Source: Myxococcus xanthus
GTDB taxonomy: Bacteria > Myxococcota > Myxococcia > Myxococcales > Myxococcaceae
Length of the DNA: 64,000 bases
Direction of reading: 5' to 3'
Assembly: GCF_013116825.1 (NCBI RefSeq)
Contig: NZ_JABFNS010000002.1
Coordinates: forward strand, 62,001 to 126,000
The translations under genes and the position numbers were made by a program. Positions 30,159 to 39,760 of the stretch are shown here, one piece after another. Under the pieces are notes generated by a model, which did not search any database, had not been told where the DNA came from, and was given only the letters and a program-made list of their open reading frames with translations. Numbering within the stretch: the first letter of the stretch is position 1; the number at the start of each line of letters is the position of its first letter.

Positions 30159-31547
30159 GTGAGCGACATCACTGTCTATCAGCCGGAGCTCCTCTACATG
30201 GGCGGCCGGTTCCACGAAGGGCGCGGCCTCGCGGTGAGCGCCGACGGCCGCCTCCTGGCCTTGGAATCCGTCCCCGCGGGCGCGCGCACCGTCGCGCTGC
30301 CGGGAAGGGCCTTGCTACCGGGGCTCGTCAACGGACACTCCCACGCGTTCCAGCGGCTCATCCGTGGGCGTACGGAGTACGTGGCATCAGGCCGGGAGGC
30401 GGACGACTTCTGGAGCTGGCGCGAGGCGATGTACCGCGCCGCCGAGTCGCTGAGCCCGGAGGACCTCTACGTCGCCTCGCGGCAGGCCTTCGTGGAGATG
30501 GCGCTCGCGGGCATCACCACCGTGGGGGAGTTCCACTACGTCCACCACCAGTCCGACGGCACGCCATACGCGGACCGCAACACGTTGGCGCACGCGGTGA
30601 TTCGCGCCGCGCGGGATGTGGGGTTGCGCATCTGCCTGCTGCGCGTGGGGTACGCCCGTGCGGGCTTCGGCGTGGCGGCGAATCCGCGGCAGCGCCGCTT
30701 CATCGACCCGGACGTGGAGACGTTCCTGGGGTCGGTTGAGGCGCTGGCCCGCGAGGTGCGCTCCGACGCGGCGGTCAGCGTGGGGCTCGCGCCGCACAGC
30801 GTGCGCGCGGTGCCTCGGGAGTGGCTGGCGGCGCTCGCGGCCTCGCCCGTGCGGCGCCTGCCCGTCCACATGCACGTGGCGGAGCAGCCGAAGGAAATCG
30901 AAGCCTGTCTGGCGGAGCATGGCCGCAGGCCGGTGGAGCTGCTGGCGGACGTGGGCCTGCTGGGGCCCGGCTTCACGGCGGTCCACGGGGTGCACCTGAC
31001 GGACGAGGAGGTGTCGCTGTTGGGCCGGGCCGAGGCCACGGTGTGCGCGTGTCCTTCCACGGAGCGGAACCTGGGTGACGGCATCGTTCCCGCGGATGCG
31101 CTGGTGAAGGCGGGCGCGCGCATCAGCCTGGGCTCGGACAGCCAGGCCACGGTGGACCTGCTGGATGAGGCGCGACAGCTGGAAGGGCACCTGCGGCTGT
31201 CGCGGCTGCGGCGCGCCGTGCTGGACCCGGGCGGGGGGGCCATGGATGGGCTGGCGGCGCGGCTGCTGGACATGGCCACCGTGGACGGCGCGCGGAGCCT
31301 GGGGCTCGCCACCGGCGTCCTGGAGGCCGGCGCGCCCGCGGACTTCTTCACGGTGGACCTGCACCATCCGTCGCTCGTGGGCGCCCTGCCGGCGTCGCTG
31401 CTGCCCGCCATTGTGTTGGGCGCGGAGAAGGCGGCGGTGCGCGATGTGGTGGTGGGCGGACGCGAGGTCGTCCGTGAGGGCAGGCATGCGCTCGCGGAGG
31501 AGAGTGGCCGCGCGTTCCAGGTGTTGTCTCGCGCGCTGTACGCCTGA
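30159..31547 (+). CDS. hutF: formimidoylglutamate deiminase
   Basis: 462-residue amidohydrolase converting N-formimidoyl-L-glutamate to N-formyl-L-glutamate in histidine degradation. Metal-ligand motifs: NGHSHAFQR near 66-74, HMHVAEQ near 238, HGVHL near 275, and LGSDSQATVDL near 325. Length and order match HutF (about 450-460). GTG start with no clear ribosome binding site. Other hut genes (hutH, hutU, hutI, hutG) are not in the window, so it is separated from the pathway. It sits exactly between the two lipoprotein copies, which is unusual. Confidence 0.9.
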   Translation: MSDITVYQPELLYMGGRFHEGRGLAVSADGRLLALESVPAGARTVALPGRALLPGLVNGHSHAFQRLIRGRTEYVASGREADDFWSWREAMYRAAESLSPEDLYVASRQAFVEMALAGITTVGEFHYVHHQSDGTPYADRNTLAHAVIRAARDVGLRICLLRVGYARAGFGVAANPRQRRFIDPDVETFLGSVEALAREVRSDAAVSVGLAPHSVRAVPREWLAALAASPVRRLPVHMHVAEQPKEIEACLAEHGRRPVELLADVGLLGPGFTAVHGVHLTDEEVSLLGRAEATVCACPSTERNLGDGIVPADALVKAGARISLGSDSQATVDLLDEARQLEGHLRLSRLRRAVLDPGGGAMDGLAARLLDMATVDGARSLGLATGVLEAGAPADFFTVDLHHPSLVGALPASLLPAIVLGAEKAAVRDVVVGGREVVREGRHALAEESGRAFQVLSRALYA

Positions 31548-31594
31548 GCGGCAGTCCTCCTCCGATATGGCATTGGGGCGCGGCGCGTTCACCC

Positions 31595-31617
31595 CCGGGA
31601 GTTCATTCCCGGAGGGG
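31595..31617 (+). promoter_or_regulatory. hairpin covering the ribosome binding site of lipoprotein copy 2
   Basis: CCGGGA (31595-31600) pairs with TCCCGG (31607-31612) around a six-base loop. The stem can extend to CC (31593-31594) with GG beyond a bulged A. The right arm contains the GGAGG (31611-31615) that serves the ATG at 31621, so the mRNA could hide its ribosome binding site. Confidence 0.35.
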
Positions 31618-31620
31618 CCG

Positions 31621-33165
31621 ATGCGCGCGAAGTGGTTCGCGGTGGTGACGTTGATGTGCTTCCAGGTGGGCTGCGCGGCCCGGCAGGGAAGCACCTACAG
31701 TGACTTGTTCATCCCGGATGGCGAGGCCATCTACGAGCGGCCCCTGGAAGAAGTCTGGCCCGAGGTGCGGCAGTTCTTCACGGAGAACAAGCTGCCCTTC
31801 AAGGAGGACAAGGGGAGCCTGGTGCTGGAGACGGACTGGCGCCAGGAGTTCGGCGGTTCGAAGATTTCGAGCTTCTGGCACCGGTACATGGTGCTGGGAA
31901 AGCGCGAGACGCCGACGAAGAGCAAGCTGTGGATCATCCGCATCACCAAGAGCTCCAGCACCGCGCTGAGTCCTCCGGGTCGTGAGATTGATTGGGGGCC
32001 GGGCCGTGGCCTCGCAGGAGGGAGTCGCTCCGAACGGCAAGCGACCGCGGGGACAAACAGTCTGTTGGAGTCGACAGGGGGAGGGATGGTGGACCCCATG
32101 CTCAGCGTTGAAGACTGGGCGGACCGGATGAACGCGCCCCAGGGAGAGAACTCCTTCTACGCGGGTTCGGGGCAGGGCTCGCGGGACCTGGTCATGGAGT
32201 GGCGGGTGTTCCGCGCCATCTCCCCCAAGCTGCTGAAGGAAGAGAGCGCGCCCAAGCCGGTGCAGGTGGCAACGACGCCCGGTGCGAACGCGGGCGCGGA
32301 GGCCATGGCCTTTGAATGTGGCCTGCCCATCCTGGGCCTGGGCAAGCAGGTGAAGCCCGGTGGGGCGCTGCTGCTGGGAGAGATGCACGGTACGCAGGAG
32401 GTGCCGCGCTTCATCGCGCAGGCGTCGTGCCAGGTGGCGGTGGCCGGCATACCGGTGACGGTGGGGCTGGAGCTGCCGCTGGAGAGCCAGGCGCGCGTGG
32501 GGGCGTTCCTGGAGAGCGCGGGGGCGGAGGAGGACTGGCTGAAGCTGATGGAGGCGCCCTTCTGGCGCAGCCCGTACCCGGACGGCCGCAGCAGCGAGGC
32601 GGTGGCGAACATGCTGGAGCAGCTGCGTCAGCTGCGCTCGCGCGGGCTGGACGTGGATGTGTTCGTCTTCGACCACCCGACGATGCAGGGGCAGGCGAGG
32701 GAGAATGCGATGGCGGCGACGGTCCGGCACCACGTGGAGTCGGGCCCCCAGCGCTTCCACATCGTCCTGTCGGGCAACATCCACTCGCGCACGAAGAAGG
32801 GCCTGCCGTGGGACAAGTCCTTCCAGCCGATGGGGCTGTTGCTGAAGGACGAACTCGACAGCGTGGTGGCGCTGGACATGGCGTACAACAGCGGGTCGGC
32901 GTGGATTTGCGCGGTGGACCGCCGCGGCGCGAAGGACCGGCTGGATTGCGGCATCCGCGAGGCGAAGGGGCGGGACAACGGCGACCGCTTCTTCGTGCAC
33001 ACCTGGGGCGGAACGAACGATGACGGCTACCACGGTGTCTTCTACGTGGGGGCGGTGAACGCGGCGGCGCCGGCGGTGCACAAGGGCCTGGGGCGGCCTG
33101 GAGCGGGAGACAACTCGCTGTCTCCGCTGGAGGAGGCCGAGCCCCAGGTTGCGTCCGTTCGCTGA
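31621..33165 (+). CDS. lipoprotein with ChaN/erythromycin-esterase-like domain, copy 2
   Basis: 514-residue paralogue of the protein at 28604-30091. Lipobox CFQVGCA, the same N-terminal BamC-like region, and GEMHGTQEVPRF with E254 and H256. It differs by a 19-residue longer linker near 120-160 (Gly/Arg/Ser-rich, GRGLAGGSRSERQAT) and by scattered substitutions. The second half is nearly identical in protein and close in DNA (for example around 32540-32720 against 29470-29650). The start at 31621 is chosen for GGAGGGG. Both copies keep the presumed catalytic residues. This looks like a segmental duplication spanning hutF or a duplication later split by hutF. Confidence 0.75.
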   Translation: MRAKWFAVVTLMCFQVGCAARQGSTYSDLFIPDGEAIYERPLEEVWPEVRQFFTENKLPFKEDKGSLVLETDWRQEFGGSKISSFWHRYMVLGKRETPTKSKLWIIRITKSSSTALSPPGREIDWGPGRGLAGGSRSERQATAGTNSLLESTGGGMVDPMLSVEDWADRMNAPQGENSFYAGSGQGSRDLVMEWRVFRAISPKLLKEESAPKPVQVATTPGANAGAEAMAFECGLPILGLGKQVKPGGALLLGEMHGTQEVPRFIAQASCQVAVAGIPVTVGLELPLESQARVGAFLESAGAEEDWLKLMEAPFWRSPYPDGRSSEAVANMLEQLRQLRSRGLDVDVFVFDHPTMQGQARENAMAATVRHHVESGPQRFHIVLSGNIHSRTKKGLPWDKSFQPMGLLLKDELDSVVALDMAYNSGSAWICAVDRRGAKDRLDCGIREAKGRDNGDRFFVHTWGGTNDDGYHGVFYVGAVNAAAPAVHKGLGRPGAGDNSLSPLEEAEPQVASVR

Positions 33166-33239
33166 ATCGACATGGGGGAGGGAAGGGCCTTCCGGGGGCT
33201 GGCGTGCCGTGGCATGACCCTTCCCCGGAGGTCTTACCC

Positions 33240-34382
33240 ATGAGTGACACGCTGCCCGCGCTGCGGGCCACCCTGACGGAGTTGGTGGCGATGGACACCA
33301 CGTCCTTCCGCCCCAACGCTCCGCTCATCGACTACGCGCAGGCGCGCCTGGAGGCCGCGGGCTTCAGCGCGGAGCGCCAGAAGTTCCTGGACGACGCGGG
33401 CGTGGAGAAGGTGAACCTCGTCGCGGTGAAGGGCGGTTCCAGCTCCGGCCGCGCCGCGCTGGCCCTGGTGGGGCACTCCGACTGCGTGCCGTACGACGCG
33501 GCCTGGACGGACGCGCTGCGGCTGACGGAGAAGGACGGGCGGCTCTACGCGCGCGGCGCGTGTGACACCAAGGGCTTCATCGCCTGCGCGCTGCACGCGG
33601 CGTTGAACGCCGAGCAGTTGAAGGCCCCGCTGATGGTGGTCCTCACCGCGGACGAGGAAGTCGGCCTGACGGGCGCCAAGAAGCTGGTGGAGGCGGGGCT
33701 GGGCCGCGCGCGGCACGCGATTGTCGGCGAGCCCACGCGCCTCATTCCGGTACGCGCCAACAAGGGCTACTGCCTGGCGGAGGTGGAGGTGCGGGGGAAG
33801 GAAGGGCACAGCGCGTACCCGGACTCGGGCGCGTCGGCCATCTTCCGCGCGGGCCGCTTCCTCCAGCGCCTGGAGCACCTGGCGCTGACGGTGCTGCGCG
33901 AGGACCTCGACGAGGGCTTCCAGCCGCCCTTCACCACTGTGAACGTGGGTGTCATCCAGGGCGGCAAGGCGAAGAACGTCATCCCCGGCGCCTGCCGCTT
34001 CGTCGTGGAGTGGCGGCCCATTCCCGGGCAGCCGCCGGAGCGCGTGTCGCAGTTGCTGGAGACCATCCGCCAGGAGTTGGTGCGGGATGAGCCCGCCTTC
34101 GAAGCGCAGATTCGCGTGGTGCGCACGGACCGGGGTGTGAATACGCGGGCGGACGCGGAGGTGGTGCGCTTCCTCGCGGAGGCCAGCGGCAACGCGCCGG
34201 AGACGGTGTCCTTCGGGACGGAGGCGCCGCAGATGACGGAGCTGGGCGCGGAGGCGGTGGTGTTCGGCCCCGGCGACATCCGCGTGGCGCACCAGACGGG
34301 CGAATACGTGCCCGTGGAAGACCTGGTGCGCTGCGAGGCCGTCCTGGCTCGCGCCGTGGCCCACTTCTGCGGCGGGCGCTGA
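33240..34382 (+). CDS. argE: acetylornithine deacetylase / M20 family peptidase
   Basis: 380-residue cytosolic M20 zinc hydrolase. Metal-site motifs GHSDCVPYD (near 80), ARGACDTKGFIACA (near 110), TADEEVGLTGAK (near 145), and GEPTRLIPV (near 175), then the lid-domain motif GKEGHSAYPDSGASA. The C-terminal motif VFGPGDIRVAHQTGEYV carries the last metal His. These fit ArgE, which removes the acetyl group of N-acetylornithine in arginine synthesis. The closely related DapE and carboxypeptidase G2-type enzymes are less likely. The ATG at 33240 follows CCGGAGGTCTTACCC. Convergent with mfd. Confidence 0.88.
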   Translation: MSDTLPALRATLTELVAMDTTSFRPNAPLIDYAQARLEAAGFSAERQKFLDDAGVEKVNLVAVKGGSSSGRAALALVGHSDCVPYDAAWTDALRLTEKDGRLYARGACDTKGFIACALHAALNAEQLKAPLMVVLTADEEVGLTGAKKLVEAGLGRARHAIVGEPTRLIPVRANKGYCLAEVEVRGKEGHSAYPDSGASAIFRAGRFLQRLEHLALTVLREDLDEGFQPPFTTVNVGVIQGGKAKNVIPGACRFVVEWRPIPGQPPERVSQLLETIRQELVRDEPAFEAQIRVVRTDRGVNTRADAEVVRFLAEASGNAPETVSFGTEAPQMTELGAEAVVFGPGDIRVAHQTGEYVPVEDLVRCEAVLARAVAHFCGGR

Positions 34383-34428
34383 GCCTGAGTGACCGCGCTT
34401 GGGCGGAAGCACACGCCTGAGCGCACGG

Positions 34429-34454
34429 CCTCGGTGGCGGAACGGCCGCCGAGG
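34429..34454. terminator. bidirectional hairpin between argE and mfd
   Basis: CCTCGGTGGC (34429-34438) and GCCGCCGAGG (34445-34454) form a 10-bp stem with one G-T pair and a six-base loop, lying between the convergent argE and mfd stops. No T-run. Likely serves both directions. Confidence 0.5.
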
Positions 34455-34461
34455 TCCGCGC

Positions 34462-37400
34462 CTACGCCTGCGGCAGCGCGCAGTGGCTCAAATCCCTCAG
34501 CACCTTCTTGGCCTCGGAGATGAGGTCCTGGCCACTGGCGCCCTGTGGCGCGCGGGCGATGAGCTTCATGTCCGGGGTGAGGCGGTAGACGCCCTTGGAG
34601 CGTTGGACCAGCCCCGCCACCTTGGGGCCATCCAGCAGCGCGTCCGCGCCCAGCGTCACCACCAGCCGGGTGGTGCCCACCTCCAGCCCGCGCAGGCGCA
34701 GGTCGCGCATGTCGATTTTCAGCAGCGTCAGCTCGGACAGGTGGTCCACCTCGTCGGGGGCTTCGCCGTAGCGGTCCACCAGCTCGGCGCGCAGGTCCGT
34801 GACTTCGTCCGGGTGGCTGGCCTGGCTGAAGCGCTTGTAGAAGACGAGCCGCTGGTGGACGTCGCTGACGTAGTCGTCCGGGATGAGCGCCGGCATGGGC
34901 AGCGTGACGTCCGGCTCGATTTGCACCTTGGGCGGCTGGCCCTGCATCTCCGCGACGGCTTCCTCCAGGAGCTGCGCGTACATGTCGAAGCCAATCTCTG
35001 CGATGGCGCCCGACTGCTTGTCGCCCAGCAGGTTGCCCGCGCCGCGAATCTCCAGGTCATGGCTGGCGATGGAGAAGCCCGCGCCCAGCTCGGTGAAGTT
35101 CTGGAGCACCTCCAGGCGCCGCTGCGCGTCCTTCGTCACCGCGCGCCGTGACGGCACCAGCAGGTACGCATACGCGCGCTCCTTGGACCGGCCCACGCGG
35201 CCACGGAGCTGGTAGAGCTGCGCCAGGCCGAACTGGTCCGCCCGGTTCACAATCATCGTGTTGGCGCTGGAGATGTCGATGCCGCTCTCGATGATGCTGG
35301 TGCACAGCAGCACCTGATACTTCTTCTCCGTGAAGCCGAGCATCACCTTCTCCAACTGCCCTTCGCCCATCTGCCCGTGCGCCACGCCGATGCTGACCTG
35401 GGGAACCAGCGCGCGCAGCTGCGTCTCGATGGAGGGCAGCGACTCCACGCGGTTGTGGACGAAGAACACCTGTCCGCCGCGCGCCACCTCGCGCTCAATC
35501 GCCTCCTTCACCACCGTGTCCTCGTACTTCATCACGAAGGTGCGGATGGCCCGGCGGTCCTGCGGCGGCGTGGCGATGATGCTCATGTCGCGCACGCCCG
35601 ACATGCTCATGTGCAGCGTGCGGGGGATGGGCGTGGCCGTCAGCGTGAGCACGTCAATCTGGGAGCGCCACTTCTTCAGCGACTCCTTCTGCTTCACGCC
35701 GAAGCGCTGCTCCTCGTCGACAATCATCAGGCCCAGTTCCTTGAAGGCCACCTCGCCGCCCAGCAGCTTGTGCGTGCCGATGAGGATGTCGACCTTGCCC
35801 TCCTTGGCGCGTTTGAGGATTTCCCGCACCTCCGGCGCCTTCTTCATCCCGGAGATGACCTCCACCGTGACGGGGTAGTCCGCGAAGCGCTTCTTGAAGG
35901 ACAGGAAGTGCTGCTGCGCCAGCACCGTGGTGGGCACCAGCACCGCCACCTGCTTGCGGTCCAGCGCGGCCTTGAAGGCGGCCCGCATGGCCACCTCCGT
36001 CTTGCCGTAGCCGACGTCGCCGCAGACGAGCCGGTCCATGGGCTCCGGCTTCTGCATGTCCGCCAGCACGTCCTCAATCGCCTTGGCCTGGTCCGGCGTC
36101 TCCTCGAACTCGAAGTCCGCTTCGAACTGGGCGAAGTACCGGTCCGGCGCGCTGAAGGCATGGCCGGGGTGCGCCTTGCGCGCGGCGGCAATCTGGAGGA
36201 GCTCCGCCGCCATCTTGAGCAGCTGCTCCTTGACGCGCTTCTTCGTCTTCTCCCAGCTCGTGGTGCCCAGCTTGTCCAGCTGCACCTGCGTGGGGTCGCC
36301 GCCGGAGAACTTCTGGATGAGCCGCATGCGGCCCACCGGCAGGTAGATTTTGTCCCGGCCCGCGTACTCCAGGACGAGGAAGTCCCCGGGCACGCCGTTG
36401 ACCTCCATCTTCGTCAGGCCCGCATAGCGGCCGATACCGAAGTCGGTATGGACGATGAGGTCGCCTTCCTTCAGGTCCCCGAAGCCGGAGCCGAACGCGT
36501 CCAGCTTCTTGCTGCGCTTGGGACGCCGGCGCGCGCGGGCGCCGAAAATCTCCTCGTCCGCCAGCACCGCGAGCCCGCCCGGCCCATCCACGAAGCCGTG
36601 GCTCACCTCGCCCGTGAAGAGGTGCGCGCGGATGGACGGCTCGTACAGCGCCACCGCGTCTTCCAGCGGCTCCGTGTGGACCTTCACCACCACGTTGCGG
36701 TCCATCAGCAGCCGCTTCAGCCGGTCCGCCTGGCTCAGCGTGCCGCACGCCACCACGCAGGCCACGCGCAGCTCGCGCCAGCGCTCCAGCCGCTCCACCA
36801 GCGGGGACAGCGCGCCCTCTTCACCGTGGTGCGCCAGGATGGCCTCGCGCAGGTCCTGGGTGCCGCCGAAGCTGAAGTGCACCGGCGGGCGCTCCGTCTG
36901 CGCCAGCGACAGGCCACCGCCTTCCAGCACGCGGAAGGACTGCAGCCGCTGGTTCACGTCCTCACGGGAGAGGAAGTGCTCCAGCGGCGGACAGATGAGC
37001 TCCTGCCGGGCCTCGGCCGCGCCGTGCGAGCGCTCCAACTCCTCCCACAGCGTGTCCGCCGCGCGGTCCTGGCCCAGCGGGTCGTCCAGGTAGATGACGG
37101 GCGCCTCGGGGCTCCAATCGCGCAGGAAGTCGAACAGCGTGGACAGCCCGCCCTCGAAGAAGCCGGGCAGCAGGCCCTCCATCCCGAAGCCGGGCAGGCC
37201 TTCGCGCAGGGCGTCCAGGTGCTCGCGCAGCTTGATGGTGGGCAGGTTGATGCGGTCGGCCACCGCGCGGGCGGCGGACTCGGCGCGCGGGCGCGTCTCG
37301 TCGGTGAGCAGCACCTCGCGCGCGGGGACCAGGTCCACTTCCTTCAGCGCGTCCACCGTGCGCTGGGACTGCGGGTCGAAGGCGCGGATGGATTCGATGG

Positions 37401-38028
37401 TGTCGCCGAAGAACTCCAGGCGGACCGGCTTGTCGTAGAGGGGGCTGAAGACGTCCAGCAGGTCGCCGCGCACGCTGAACGTGCCCACGTCCTCCACCAA
37501 GGGGCTGTTCTGGTAGCCCATGCGCACCAGCCGGCGCGCCAGCGAGTCCCGGTCGAAGTCCTGCCCCACGGCCACCCGCGCGGCCAGCGCGCGCATCACC
37601 GCCAGCGGCAGCACCTTGCGGTGCAGCGCGCGCACCGACAACACCAGCGCGGGGAAGCGCGTGCCCTGCCCCAGATGGAAGAGGGCGCCCAGCCGCTCCG
37701 TGACGGCCGCGGCGTCGGGAGACACCTCGTCGTAGGGCAGCACCTCGTCCGCGGGCAGCCGCAGCACGCGCGGCGCCAACAGGCTGCCCTGGCCGCCCAG
37801 GAAGAAGGACAGGTCGGCGGCGAGCGCGTCGGCGGCTTCCTCGTCCACCGCCACGCAGACCAGCGGCGCTCTCAGCGCGCCATGCAGGCGGGCGAGCACA
37901 TGCCCGCGCGCCGCCCCCTTGAGCCCTTGCGTCCGGACGCGCTGCCCCGCCCGAAGTCCGTCAACCACCTGGGCGAAGGGGTCGCCCGCCGCGCCGCCGT
38001 CCTGCGTCTGTGTGATGGAAGTGTCCAT
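34462..38028 (-). CDS. mfd: transcription-repair coupling factor Mfd
   Basis: 1188-residue SF2 translocase that removes stalled RNA polymerase from DNA lesions and recruits nucleotide excision repair. Domain order: UvrB-like homology module (about 1-360), RNA-polymerase-interaction CarD-like domain (about 510-590, LKEGDLIVHTDFGIGRYAGL), helicase core with Walker A GDVGYGKT and K676, motif II DEEQ starting at D771 (MIVDEEQRFGVKQ), RecG-like TRG region (about 950-1000), and the C-terminal UvrA-binding D7 domain (PALIPDDYVSDVHQRL...). Slightly longer than the usual 1150. The start at 38028 begins MDTSITQTQ. Divergent from the histidine kinase at 38198. Confidence 0.95.
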   Translation of the reverse strand: MDTSITQTQDGGAAGDPFAQVVDGLRAGQRVRTQGLKGAARGHVLARLHGALRAPLVCVAVDEEAADALAADLSFFLGGQGSLLAPRVLRLPADEVLPYDEVSPDAAAVTERLGALFHLGQGTRFPALVLSVRALHRKVLPLAVMRALAARVAVGQDFDRDSLARRLVRMGYQNSPLVEDVGTFSVRGDLLDVFSPLYDKPVRLEFFGDTIESIRAFDPQSQRTVDALKEVDLVPAREVLLTDETRPRAESAARAVADRINLPTIKLREHLDALREGLPGFGMEGLLPGFFEGGLSTLFDFLRDWSPEAPVIYLDDPLGQDRAADTLWEELERSHGAAEARQELICPPLEHFLSREDVNQRLQSFRVLEGGGLSLAQTERPPVHFSFGGTQDLREAILAHHGEEGALSPLVERLERWRELRVACVVACGTLSQADRLKRLLMDRNVVVKVHTEPLEDAVALYEPSIRAHLFTGEVSHGFVDGPGGLAVLADEEIFGARARRRPKRSKKLDAFGSGFGDLKEGDLIVHTDFGIGRYAGLTKMEVNGVPGDFLVLEYAGRDKIYLPVGRMRLIQKFSGGDPTQVQLDKLGTTSWEKTKKRVKEQLLKMAAELLQIAAARKAHPGHAFSAPDRYFAQFEADFEFEETPDQAKAIEDVLADMQKPEPMDRLVCGDVGYGKTEVAMRAAFKAALDRKQVAVLVPTTVLAQQHFLSFKKRFADYPVTVEVISGMKKAPEVREILKRAKEGKVDILIGTHKLLGGEVAFKELGLMIVDEEQRFGVKQKESLKKWRSQIDVLTLTATPIPRTLHMSMSGVRDMSIIATPPQDRRAIRTFVMKYEDTVVKEAIEREVARGGQVFFVHNRVESLPSIETQLRALVPQVSIGVAHGQMGEGQLEKVMLGFTEKKYQVLLCTSIIESGIDISSANTMIVNRADQFGLAQLYQLRGRVGRSKERAYAYLLVPSRRAVTKDAQRRLEVLQNFTELGAGFSIASHDLEIRGAGNLLGDKQSGAIAEIGFDMYAQLLEEAVAEMQGQPPKVQIEPDVTLPMPALIPDDYVSDVHQRLVFYKRFSQASHPDEVTDLRAELVDRYGEAPDEVDHLSELTLLKIDMRDLRLRGLEVGTTRLVVTLGADALLDGPKVAGLVQRSKGVYRLTPDMKLIARAPQGASGQDLISEAKKVLRDLSHCALPQA

Positions 38029-38197
38029 GAGTGGACCCTGAGGGCCCCAGGGTAATTAGGAGTCTCACCCTGTCAGGTCAACGACGGAGCGCTTCGGCTG
38101 TCGAGCGAAACAGGAGAAATCGGAAGCTCTGGTTAGCTCGGGCACTGTTCAGCCACCCCGGGGACCGGTTGGCCCCGCCCCCTGTTGCGGGGTTAGG

Positions 38198-39739
38198 GTG
38201 GCTCACAACGGCAGCATCGGGGGCCACGCCGACATGTCATCTGGCCGTGGAATCAACAGGTGCCAGGGCACCGAAGGGGACGAACCTCTTTCCGAGGCGG
38301 TGGTCGTCTTGCGGAGCGTGCGCTCCGCGGTCGGCGGCATCGTCGACTTCGAGTGTGTCTCCGCCAACGTGCAGGCGGAGCGCTGGCTCGGCGGAGAAGA
38401 AGGCAGCCTGGTGCACAACCGGCTGTTGGAGGAAGCGCCGTGGGCGTGGGACGGCGGCCTCTTCAGTGCGTGTGTCCGCGTGGTGACACGCCGCGCGCCA
38501 GAAATCGCGCGGGTGTCCCGGCAGTCGCCCATGGGCACCGTGTGGCTCCTGGCGCGCGTATCCCCGTATGACGACGGCGTGGTGCTCTTCCTGGAGGACC
38601 TCACCGAGCGCATGGCCGCGGAAGAAGCCCTGCGGCGCGACCATGACCTGCTGCACGCCGTCATCGAGAGCGCCACCGACGCCATCTACGTGAAGGACGT
38701 GTCGGGCCGGTACATCCTCATCAACCCCGCCACCGCGAGCGCCTTCCACCGGGCCCCGCGCGAAATCCTGGGCCGCACGGACGCGGAGCTGCTGGGCGCG
38801 GACCGGGCCGCGCCGACGCTGGCGCACGACCGCGAGGTGATGAGCTCCGGGCACACGGCCACGTACGAAGGGGCGGAAGGCGGCCCGGGGACGGACCGCA
38901 TCTGGCACACGACGAAGGGCGTGCTTCGCCGCGGAGACGGCACCGTGTACGGCCTGTTCGCCATCTGCCGGGACGTCACCGCGCGGCGGCGCCAGGAGCT
39001 GGAGCGCGAGGAGGAGGCGCGCTTCCAGGAGCGCTTCATCGGCGTGCTGGGCCACGACCTGGGCAATCCACTGGCCGCGGTGCGGCTGTCCTCCGCGGCC
39101 CTCCTGGCCAGGGACACGCTGCCCCCGGAGGTGCGGCGCGTGGTGGCTCGCATCGACGGGAGCGCCGAGCGGATGGCGCGGCTGGTGAAGCAGCTGCTCG
39201 ACTTCACGCGCGCCCGCATGGCGGGTGGCATCCCGCTGCGTCCCCACGAGGTGTGCATGGAGGACGTGTGCCGGCGCATCATCTCCGAACTGGAGCCCGC
39301 GCATCCGGAGTGCTGCGTCCGGCTGGAGGTGGACGGCGAGTCACGCGGCATCTGGGACGAGGAGCGCCTGGGACAGGTGCTGTCGAACCTGCTGGGCAAC
39401 GCGCTTCAACACAGTCCGGAGGGGAGCGCGGTGCGGGTGCGGCTGGCGGCGAAGGACTCGCTCTTCCAGCGCGTGGAGGTCCACAACGGTGGGCCGCCCA
39501 TCCCCGAGTCGTTGCGCCCGCGGCTCTTCTCGCCGTTCCACGGGGTGTCCCCCGCGCCGGGGCAGCCGAAGCCGAAGCACCAGGGCCTGGGGTTGGGGCT
39601 CTACATCGTGTCGCAAATCGTCACGGCGCACGGAGGCTGGCTGGACGTGGCGTCGTCGGCGGACACGGGGACCTGCTTCTCGGTGACGCTGCCTCGCGTC
39701 ACCCGGCCGCTGGGCGGGCCGCCAGGCAAGACTGCCTGA
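38198..39739 (+). CDS. PAS-containing sensor histidine kinase
   Basis: 513-residue cytosolic kinase. Two sensory regions precede the core: an atypical PAS-like part (about 35-135) and a canonical PAS domain (about 150-270, LLHAVIESATDAIYVKDVSGRY). HisKA follows with H286 in GVLGHDLGNPLAAV, then HATPase_c with LSNLLGNALQHSPEGS and GLGLGLYIVSQIV. The HDLGNP variant replaces the usual HDLRNP, where Gly is not expected to abolish function. No membrane segment and no neighbouring response regulator. GTG at 38198 is used; ATG at 38234 (MSSGRG) is an alternative. Divergent from mfd across 169 bp. Confidence 0.88.
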   Translation: MAHNGSIGGHADMSSGRGINRCQGTEGDEPLSEAVVVLRSVRSAVGGIVDFECVSANVQAERWLGGEEGSLVHNRLLEEAPWAWDGGLFSACVRVVTRRAPEIARVSRQSPMGTVWLLARVSPYDDGVVLFLEDLTERMAAEEALRRDHDLLHAVIESATDAIYVKDVSGRYILINPATASAFHRAPREILGRTDAELLGADRAAPTLAHDREVMSSGHTATYEGAEGGPGTDRIWHTTKGVLRRGDGTVYGLFAICRDVTARRRQELEREEEARFQERFIGVLGHDLGNPLAAVRLSSAALLARDTLPPEVRRVVARIDGSAERMARLVKQLLDFTRARMAGGIPLRPHEVCMEDVCRRIISELEPAHPECCVRLEVDGESRGIWDEERLGQVLSNLLGNALQHSPEGSAVRVRLAAKDSLFQRVEVHNGGPPIPESLRPRLFSPFHGVSPAPGQPKPKHQGLGLGLYIVSQIVTAHGGWLDVASSADTGTCFSVTLPRVTRPLGGPPGKTA

Positions 39740-39760
39740 GGCCCGGCCCGTGGCCTGCTG

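Noticed and set aside
35377-38055. 892-codon plus-strand open frame across mfd
   Set aside because: Antisense shadow. mfd shows all expected motifs on the minus strand.
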